Source: Mesocentrotus franciscanus
Taxonomy: Eukaryota; Echinodermata; Echinoidea; Camarodonta; Strongylocentrotidae
Reading direction: 5' to 3'
NCBI GenBank assembly: GCA_037976565.1
Contig: CP137666.1
Coordinates: 7,552,582-7,616,581 of the forward strand
DNA: 64,000 bases
Shown: positions 47,120 through 64,000 of the stretch, in pieces
Layout of the letters: each line of letters opens with the position of its first letter
Position numbering within the stretch: position 1 is the stretch's first letter
Notes under the pieces: model-generated
Told to the model about the DNA's origin: nothing
Seen by the model: only the letters and a program-made list of their open reading frames with translations
Database searches by the model: none
Translations under genes and position numbers: made by a program

Positions 47120-49017
47120 TACTTTTTATTTGTACATATTGTATAGAATTGTATAGAAAATATTTCTATTGCCACAAAAATTGCTCCCCGAAGTAGTTTT
47201 ATAAACTTGTTTTTAAAAAATTACACAGACATCACTTCCAGTGGAACATAAGGACTTGTGCCACAGACAGACTTTTACATAGGTACAGGTACTGCATATA
47301 CATGTATGTAGCTGTGAGCACCATGTACTATTGATTCTTTTCCAACAAAGATAGGCACACACTTGCTCATTCAGACCCTCATAAAACTTTGGCTGTATTC
47401 ACTACATACACCATGTAAAGTCATGTATCCAAGTACATGTATAGCCTCCTGACTGAGCTGCCAAAGGGATTACCCAACCAAGTACCAAGTAGGACTTGTC
47501 AACAAAATGCCATGCAAAACTACATTAAACTATACATGTCATGCCACTGTAGACCCATGACAGTGGACAGGACTGACTTTACATGGTAAAGTTTGATCAT
47601 TGTCATTTTGCAATTTCCCCTCTACCTTGCAGTAATCGGCACCATAGACTATGAAACTGCCATTAATTGCAACAGAAAAGCCACATCCCATCTCGGATCA
47701 CGAAAATGGTCTTTAATGGCCATTACCGAACAAGGCTTTACAATGAAAGTAATGACTGCATCAGTACCAAATTTGACTTGACAATCAAGAATAACACCAC
47801 ACAGTGGATAAATCACATCAATCACAATGTCATACAAATACATGATAAAGACACAAGTCTGTAGAATTGATTTTTTAAATCAGCTGCACAATTCTAAAGG
47901 CCATTCATTTTCATTTATTTATTATACCGACATGCTGTGTGTCCAAACAGGTTGTGTTTCTAGACAGATACTTCATCTAACGGTAATTTGAACAAGCTTG
48001 CATCTAATGTTTCGTGTCAGATGTGCATTTCAAAATGTACCTCAACAATATCATAAATGAAAAATACTTATGGAAGTTAAAGGTATTACAAAGTTTTGGT
48101 ATGGGGTCATGTATTTGGTTCAAATGAACATATTGGAAGCATATGCAATTTTACAATATTCAATGATCCTTGTCGCGGTTGAAATCGAGTCTAAAGTGAT
48201 GAAATTGTAAATAATAAACTCTTTATTTTGTATAGCGCCCTCTCAAGACTGATATTACTTTAGCTTTAAAACAATGTTTCTTGACTACAATCGACCGATT
48301 TGCTATTCCCATTTGGAAATAATATATCAGAACTGCATATTCTGACATTTTCATGGTCACAGCTACCATGGAATGGCCTTAGGCGCTATTTGAAATATTT
48401 GAAATTTACCGGGAGCACTGGTAAATTTTGATTATTCAATTTGCTCGAAAGCAGAAGTGTTTTAGGGACATTTTTTAGTGCTTATAATACATCAACAGGG
48501 GCATCCAAATATATCAAAAATTTGAAGAATTATTATCCATCCAATTTCAGAATTTTCCAAAACTTTGCATTACCTTTAATTTGGTCCATATATTTTCTAA
48601 CATCCATTAGCAAAAGAGTTGGCGTTATCTTTTTTAAGTGTGTACACACACACACACAAGCCCTTTTCCTTCCACTTTTTGGATAATTCCCATCAATTAA
48701 ATGTTAATAGAAAATAATTGTTCATCATCTTATAGGCAGTGCAAGATGGGCCTCCATTGTGGACATCAAATTTTCATATCAGCTGCATAAATTGCAATTC
48801 TAAAGGAGAATGTTTGCAATGTAATCTATCAATGTAAGCTATAATCATACAATTTTCGGCATCACTTTCTTCTTCAAAATCATGTACAATACAAGTTTTA
48901 TACCAAGATTACGAATAAATATTCCTATTGAGTTTTAGAATATTTAAAATCTATGATTTAAGAAGATTACAATAATTCAGAAAGTTAGATTTTTTTTAAT
49001 GCACTTCATGCTTATGT
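47120..49017. other. Between gene 3 and the HSD11B1-like gene
   Basis: No gene. TGTGTCCAAACAGGTTGTGT at about 47938 recalls TGTGTCCGAACAGGTTGTGT at about 26610, so a dispersed repeat family is present. A short CA run lies near 48645. Confidence 0.45.
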
Positions 49018-49658
49018 ATCTTGGGGTGCGTTTATCATCTTTTGCCACTCAAAAACAGTGTTTCTATACATACGGTACATATTGAACCCTACTTTACGAA
49101 TGGGATTTGCGGGATGTCACGTTTATCAACTCATCACGATTCAAAATAAAGGCCTTGTCTCTGCGCAACTGCTTTGCGCCGTTTGACCCGGGAAGCAGAG
49201 AGTTGCTCGGAGGTCAACTAGGGCCCGCGCGAAATGTTGATCTTCTTGGAGTAGTACGTTAGCATGTGCACGCGATGACAATACAATAGTTAAAGCACGT
49301 AATCGCATAATACGTAAACAATGAACAATGCAATGAAGAATGAACCATGGATGAGTAAATAGGCATGCTTGTACAACAACATGACACGGCACATGGTGCG
49401 CTATTTCTCCGAACCGGAAATTAGCCTGGGAAGGTCCAATCTGTATCTGTGTTTCAAAACAGCTTTGCGTTTATCATCCTTCAGAAACGTGATTCTGGCT
49501 CATTCTCACATTCAAAACGAACTTTTTTCAGTGTTTCAATATACCCATATCTAAAGACGTTTGAAAACAGGCTTGCGTTTATCACCATGAAAATTGCCTG
49601 AAACACGTTTGAAAACGCTAATTCTAGGCCAGAAAAGTTGAGATAAACGCACCCTTAG
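49018..49658. mobile_element. Inverted-repeat element with GGGTGCGTTTATC ends
   Basis: GGGGTGCGTTTATCATCTTTTG at the left pairs with GTTGAGATAAACGCACCC at the right, about 640 bp apart. The interior has several GTTTATCA segments and a CpG-rich stretch. No transposase. Confidence 0.75.
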
Positions 49659-50455
49659 AACACTCGGATAAGTGAGTACACATAGGATCTTCTTTTTTCA
49701 TCCCCACTTGCCATCCATTGAGTACACAAAAAATTTGTTCAAAAAAAATGAATACTGTCTCAAATAAGTCCACATAATTCACTATTCATATGACATTAAA
49801 AGGAACATACACATAATGAAACAGATCAATGGATTCTAAATGTGAAATGCAGTTAATAAATTCAGATGTAAGAAGTGGAAAATGTCACAAAGATGTGTAT
49901 GTTTTATAAGTTTTTTTGTATGCATAGCTTTCACTTATTTTGTTGTCTAAAGACTAAAATGTACATGAAACAGGTTTGCATCGAACTGTTGATGATGCTG
50001 ATGATGGTGGTGGTGCTACTTCTGCTGCTGCTGGGGGGGGGGGGATGAACATACTGACTTTATAGGCCAGGGGTATGGGCTGGTTTAATATGCCGATTTA
50101 TGAAGTGTCAATAGTTAACCTTATCATTCTATACAAAATTACAATATTTCTGTAACTAATTGAACAAACCAATATCATGTCAGCATAAAATCAATTTCTC
50201 ATTTTTACTTCATGGCTGTGCTCATTTTTTGATTATTCATTGTGTTACAGATTTCCAGTAATTTGTAAAGATCACACATTTTATTGCAGAATTACAGTAA
50301 TATTTGCAGGAAAAATATTTTCTTGCAGCCTTATGGTAACTTGTACATACAACATTGCTGGACACTTGGCGCTCCATAAATCAATGAACTTAGTTGAACC
50401 ACGTTTTAGTTATTTCAATTCAACTTTTTTATTGCCCATATCAATGGGAATTTGT

Positions 50456-50461
50456 TTTATT
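50456..50461 (-). promoter_or_regulatory. Candidate polyadenylation signal of the HSD11B1-like gene
   Basis: TTTATT on the + strand reads AATAAA on the gene strand about 60 bases after the stop; a second copy lies at 50428-50433. Which one is used cannot be told. Confidence 0.4.
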
Positions 50462-50518
50462 ACCAATAGAGTTCGTCCACTTTTTCTGAATATGAGCCGA
50501 TAGGTGTAAGACCTGAGA

Positions 50519-59596
<9,078 letters not shown>

Positions 59597-60109
59597 TATG
59601 TGATATAAGCCTTGTCTAGATGCTGTACAGCCTTTGACAAGTAGAACTGAGTAGAACGATGGAAATAGATTGCGCTCACTCTAGCCGACCTCTTCCCCCG
59701 GGTCTTGTCTACCGTAACGTCTCTTGATATCGATATGAAAGGTTGCACTGTGTACTGCACAGTGCATATTCAGCGCGGCGGCGGCGTACTTGTACGATTC
59801 GGTGATTGCTGGAGAGGGGCGCGTACGTACCCATTTTCCCGCCGACTAACCAGTGCAGAGTTTTATTACCCCAAGCGCAGGGTGAATCGCCACCCGGCTC
59901 TTCGGTCTGTAGCAGGGGCGGCGATTTCTTTTCATGACCGTGGGGGACGAAATGCGAGGGACGAGGGAGCTGTGGCATATTCAGCAAAAACGTTTGGGGG
60001 CAGAAAAAATTTGCATCAGCACCATTCTTACATGTTACATGCAGGCCCCGCGGAACGTTTTTCAAAGTGGGGGGGGGGGCGTATTTACGATCAGGTACAC
60101 CAAAGCGAG
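59597..60109. promoter_or_regulatory. Probable HSD11B1-like promoter region
   Basis: The 500 bases upstream of the HSD start codon are GC- and CpG-richer than the gene body (GCGCGGCGGCGGCG near 59774). There is a CACTGTGTACTGCACAGTG palindrome at 59747-59765. No TATA box is evident at a fixed distance. Long overlapping frames on both strands here reflect high GC, not genes. Confidence 0.35.
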
Positions 60110-60146
60110 CGTAAATTGGCGTGGGGTCCAGGGGCGGAGCCCCAGG

Positions 60147-60302
60147 GGCCGTTGCATAAAACTTACCATTGATGGTAACTTTGCCATTAATGGTAACTAC
60201 CATGGAAACCTTGATTTTGATTGGCTGTTGAGCCCTGTTACCATGGTAGTTGCCATTGATGGCAAAGTTACCATCAATGGTAAGTTTTATGCAACGGGCC
60301 CC
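60147..60302. mobile_element. Palindromic MITE with GGGCCCGTTGCATAAAA ends
   Basis: GGGCCGTTGCATAAAACTTA…CCATTGATGGTAAC pairs with GTTACCATCAATGG…TAAGTTTTATGCAACGGGCC. Inner segments TACCATGG and GCCATT-ATGG are also palindromic. It splits the surrounding GC-rich repeat, with CCCAG on both sides as a probable target duplication. Confidence 0.85.
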
Positions 60303-60322
60303 AGAATCTCAGGGGTTTGAGG

Positions 60323-60631
60323 CAGTGGCGGATCCAGGGGGGGCCCGGGCCCCCTCCCCTAGGAAAAAAACTGGTAAAAACACCCTTTTTTGAAAAAAAA
60401 GAAGATGGGCCCCCTCCCCTGGCGCCCAGTGGGGGTGGCGGTGGAAAAAATTACCCTTCCCGGAGGAAGAAATTTTTTCGGGTGCCAACATTTTTTTTTT
60501 TGCTCACCTACCTACCCCCCCCCCCCCCCCCCCCCACTGAGCGAAAATCGACTGGCACGATTTTCAAATTTTCGCACGGAGTAGGCCTCTTTTTAGGCCC
60601 CCTCCTTTGCCGGCGGCTGGATCCGCCCCTG
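60323..60631. mobile_element. hAT-like MITE with 8-bp target duplication
   Basis: The ends CAGTGGCGGATCCAG and CTGGATCCGCCCCTG are inverted repeats. GTTTGAGG is present immediately before (60315-60322) and after (60632-60639), an 8-bp duplication as made by hAT transposases. The 309-bp interior is G/C-homopolymer rich and codes for nothing credible. Confidence 0.9.
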
Positions 60632-60847
60632 GTTTGAGGCATTGAATTACGACCAGGGAGCTTAGGGCCCTGGTGGGGTCCAGGGGACGAAGCCCCTGGA
60701 AGCTCAGGGGTTTTAGACTTTTAGGCATTTAATTACGGTCAGATGAGCAACCAGGGGCCCGTCTTAGGGCTCTTGGTGGGGTCCAGGGGGCAGAGCCCCC
60801 GGAAGCTCAGGGAAAAATCATGCCATTTCAGCAACATTTGTAAATCA

Positions 60848-61735
60848 CTGGGGCGGTATTCTGAACATTGTTGTAAGTTTTGTGTTATCTTTTGTTGTAT
60901 CTTCCAGAGATAACACAGCGCTAATATTGGTGTAAGTTGGTATTCTGAAAATCATTTTATCCCTGTGTTATCTCTTGAAGGACCGCCTCTTTCTTATCTT
61001 TGACCACTGTTGACACGCCCATTTTTATGGACCCTACCAATCAACATCTATTTTATATAAGCATTATAAGTAGGTCAACCAATAAGAATACCTTATGCCA
61101 TATCTAATGATGCGCCTAGCGCATACCAATCTTGGGCGTAATTAGTAAATTGATTGTTTATTACGCGCGTCATCATATGCGCTGTAGCATGTGGATCATG
61201 AAGACAAGTCACGCTTTCAATTAGTGGTTATAGATGAGAGCATTCAAATCGTCATATTCTAGCATGTAATTTCTTAGAAAGTACTCATCTGTGATGTCTC
61301 CGGTCAACAAACAATCTTTTTCTAACTCGTCTATTGGCACGAAGTTGGTTCTGAGCAAGGAATATTGCCGCCATGTTATCACCCCGAAAGATACAACAAC
61401 CCCTACCTATTGTAAATATTGTTGTAAATACCACGCAAGATAAGATAAGATAAAAGATACAACAATTTTCAGAATACCAATTATCTTGTCATATTATCTC
61501 CCGTGCGCATATGCAAATGAGGATTAAGCGCCATTTTTGTAATACTACGCACTATTCAAGCGCACAAAAGTTTGAGCGCAGGCGCGACCACAGAAATGTG
61601 AGAAAAGATACAACAAAAGATACAACAAAAGTTACAACAAAAGTTACAACAATGTTCAGAATACCAACTTTATCTTATCTTCAAAGATACAACAATATTA
61701 GAGATAACACAGGGTTCAGAATACGGCCCCTGGTA
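60848..61735. mobile_element. Foldback element with GGGCCGTATTCTGAAC ends
   Basis: CTGGGGCGGTATTCTGAACA…TTGTTGTAAG at the left pairs with GTTCAGAATACGGCCCCTGG at the right, about 0.89 kb apart. GATACAACAA/TTGTTGTATC and GATAACAC/GTGTTATC recur inside in both directions, with a second GTTCAGAATACC end near 61652. No transposase. Confidence 0.8.
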
Positions 61736-62334
61736 TCGAATTAGAAAATAAACCACGTTTGATTTGGGGGGGGCAACTGCCCCAAGCCCCATCAGTACGC
61801 CAGTGCGAGCGAGCATAGTGAACGAGAGGGGTGAAGGTGACGGAAGTGACTACCCCCTCACAGGTTTTTGAAGTTTTGTTGTATTAAAAAATTACATTCC
61901 TTAGCAAAATTATAGTATAAAAACAAGCAATATACCTTTTTCACACTTCACTTTCCTACAATATTTACTTGTACATTTTCAAGGATATTATGCGAGGAGC
62001 GTAGCTACCGAGTAAGAAGATTTTTGCATTTTTATTTGTCTAAACGCTGCACTCTTGGGCCCTCCAGAGCCTAAAAGTGTGTTGCAGTCTTTAGTCAGTA
62101 TTTGCTATAGATTTTTTTTTGCACTTTTTCAAATTTTCAGTTAAGGGGGGGGGGGACGTGTCCCCGCCCCCAGGGGCGTCGCTAGACCTTTTTCAGTGGG
62201 GGTGTAGAGGCCATCGATTACCGACAAAACTAGCCACCAATTACCGACAACTATATAAAGGCCAATAGCCCAATGTCTACAAATTTAACCGTAAAAACCC
62301 GGGGCCGGGGGCTAAATTATTTTTCCAACGAACT

Positions 62335-63160
62335 ATCAGGCGCGTTGCTAGGATTTTATTTTAGGTGGGTACCGGTGGTAGTGAGCACGCGAAGCGTACA
62401 AATCAGTTACATAGCGCGCACCCTAGGGGTGGGTGCAGGGAGGTTGTTTCCCCCTCCGCGGGAGGCGCGGAAGCATTGTCTTTACATTAATTTATTAGGG
62501 AAAGAAGACGATTCGTTGTACGGTTCTCGACCCTAAGTAATCCTTGTCTGTACTCAGTTCCCCCCTCTCGCGCGAAGCACGGAAGCACGTTTCATTAAAA
62601 AGAAGACGATTCGTTGTACCGTTCCCGACTCTTAATTCTTGTTTCGCCCCTCCACGCGAAGCGCGGAAGCTATGACGTTTCATTAAATTATTAGAGAAAG
62701 AAGACGATTCGTTGTACCGTTCTCGACCCTCAGTAATCCTTGTCTGTACTCAGTTCCCACCTCTCGCGCGAAGCACGGAAGCTTTAACGTTTCATTAAAT
62801 TATTAGAAAAGAAGACGATTCGTTGCACCGTTCCCGACTCTTAATTCTTGTTTGGCCCCTCCACGCGAAGCGCGGAAGCTATGACGTTTCATTAAATTAT
62901 TAGAGAAAGAAGACGATTCGTTGTACCGTTCTCGACCCTCAGTAATCCTTGTCTGTACTCAGTTCCCACCTCTCGCGCGAAGCACGGAAGCTTTAACGTT
63001 TCCTTAAATTATTAGAAAAAGACGATTCGTTGTACCGTTCCCGACTCTTAATTCTTGTTTCGCCCCTCCCGCGCGAAGCGCGGAAGCTATGACGTTTCAT
63101 TAGAGAAAGAAGACGATTCGTTGTACAGTTCTCAAACTCTTAATCATTGTCTGAATTTCA
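62335..63160 (+). repeat. 'GACGATTCGTTGT' family copy 3 with higher-order tandem array
   Basis: GACGATTCGTTG starts at 62507, 62605, 62703, 62814, 62912, 63021 and 63112. Alternate units (TCTCGCGCGAAGCACGGAAG versus CCACGCGAAGCGCGGAAG) make a dimer of about 209 bases repeated about three times. The head (GTTGCTAGGATTTTATTTTA, GTGAGCACGCGAAGCGTAC) matches copy 1. Confidence 0.9.
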
Positions 63161-63359
63161 AAAAGTTTTACTATGTCTGATAAAAAGTCACAGTTCGTAG
63201 GGAAAACAAATTTGCCGGCCGACCGACATAATACTTCTCACCGACTTCAAACTTCTGCATTGATATAGTACACGATGATCGAGCAAGAATACCGACATAG
63301 CTGACCCGACACAGCAACATATCTATGCGTATCTTTCTTGCTCTCTCTCGACGAGGCGA

Positions 63360-63665
63360 CTCCACCCAACAACCCCTCTCTCTCTTACTCCAACCCCTCC
63401 TCTCTCAGGCTCTTACCCCCTCTCTCTCCTCTCTTTCATCCCCGTTTCTTTTGTTTCCTTTTTCTTCTTTTTTTCTTCTTTTTTCCTTTTCTCCTTTTCT
63501 TTCTTTTCTCTCTTTTCCTTTCCTTCCTTTCCTCTCTTTCCTCTTTTTCTTTATTCTCTTTCTTTCCTTTCTCTTTCCTGTCTTTCCTTTCTTTTCCTTT
63601 TTTTTTTTTCTTCTTCTTTTCTTTCCCTTTCCCTCTCTTTTTTGCCCTCCCCCTTTTCTCATTTT
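63360..63665 (+). repeat. CT-rich low-complexity tract
   Basis: About 300 bases almost purely C and T on the + strand. The long serine/leucine/phenylalanine frames here and the lysine-rich one opposite are artefacts of composition. Confidence 0.85.
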
Positions 63666-63834
63666 TCCCGACGGCAGCGCAATTTTACCGACAAAATCCG
63701 GACAGGTGGGGGGTGTCTCCTCCACCCCCTTTGAGCGACGCCCTGCCCGCCCCGTCCCCGGGATCGCCGCCCCCTGGTCTGTAGGGTCATACAGGGGCGG
63801 CGCCAGGTTATTTTGTTAGGGGGCGAATGGGCGC

Positions 63835-64000
63835 GCCAGCTCAGGGGTTTTAGGCATTAATATTACGGTAAGATGAGCATATTTTTATACCTTTTTTGTG
63901 TGTGACACTGGCAGGTCACTAATTGGCATGGAGTCAACTCCAGGGGCGGAGCCCCAGAAGCGCAGGGTTTAAGGCATTACATTACGGTCAGATGAGCATC
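63835..64000 (+). repeat. GC-rich repeat family, block 4 (runs off the window)
   Basis: CTCAGGGGTTTTAGGCATTA, TTACGGTAAGATGAGCAT and GGGGCGGAGCCCCAGAAGC repeat the unit of blocks 1-3; the window ends inside it. Confidence 0.8.

Larger units (their letters stand above)
60110..60820 (+). repeat. GC-rich repeat family block 3, with two nested insertions
   Basis: GGGGTCCAGGGGCGGAGCCCC at 60122 resumes as AGAATCTCAGGGGTTTGAGG at 60303, then as CATTGAATTACGACC at 60640, and runs on to 60815. The two gaps are the palindromic element at about 60147-60302 and the hAT-like element at 60323-60631. Confidence 0.8.

Noticed and set aside
47593..47864. Short overlapping frames between gene 3 and the HSD gene
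   Set aside because: No domain, no splice partners, both strands equally open; treated as chance.
59705..60637. Several overlapping frames of 100-164 codons on both strands
   Set aside because: They overlap the HSD promoter, MITEs and GC-rich repeats; high GC makes long chance frames.
63325..63819. 164- and 148-codon frames on the + strand and a 106-codon frame opposite
   Set aside because: They come from a nearly pure CT tract; residues are almost only S, L, F, P or K, R, E, G.

Overview
This is an AT-rich animal nuclear DNA window with spliced genes, long introns and a dense load of small inverted-repeat transposons. The dispersed repeats resemble those of marine invertebrate deuterostomes: a 'GCCTCC…GGAGGC' family, 'tatagcgc'-type repeats after AAT microsatellites, and 'CAGTGGCGGATCCAG' elements. 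An echinoderm is the best guess. That is inference from repeat style and gene structure, with no species-level evidence.

Layout. Three tandem paralogous genes on the + strand (gene 1 about 0.7-5.3 kb, gene 2 about 13.0-29.2 kb, gene 3 about 35.7 or 39.8-44.5 kb) encode helical, TPR-like proteins. Each ends in a charged helical segment and a C-terminal J-like domain with an intact HPD motif. Genes 2 and 3 share seven exons of nearly identical length and phase, plus similar 3' UTRs. Gene 1 is a shorter paralogue: it has one extra intron and lacks a two-exon cassette. Beyond them, on the - strand (59.6-50.5 kb), is a complete five-exon 11-beta-hydroxysteroid dehydrogenase 1-like short-chain dehydrogenase of 299 residues.

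Repeats. Gene 2 is inflated by an 85-bp minisatellite (intron 1), two inverted-repeat transposons (intron 2), a 94-bp tandem duplication of an exon end with its splice donor (intron 3), and a complete antisense Ty3/gypsy-type LTR retrotransposon (20515-26289, intron 4). The LTRs appear to differ by only two 1-bp indels and are flanked by a GATT duplication. A 5'-truncated CR1/L2-like LINE end lies just after gene 2. Several palindromic MITE-like elements are scattered elsewhere, one with a clear 8-bp hAT-type target duplication (60323-60631). The last 9 kb, through the large HSD intron and its upstream region, is built of nested GC-rich repeats, a higher-order tandem array and pyrimidine-rich tracts.

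Function. The TPR-like array plus J-like domain suggests co-chaperones that couple client or partner binding to Hsp70 recruitment. This is inference; I do not recognise a named family. The HSD-like enzyme is probably an unrelated neighbour acting in NADP(H)-dependent steroid or other carbonyl metabolism. Exon borders were read by eye from splice sites, frame continuity and paralogue comparison; no alignment or transcript data were used.
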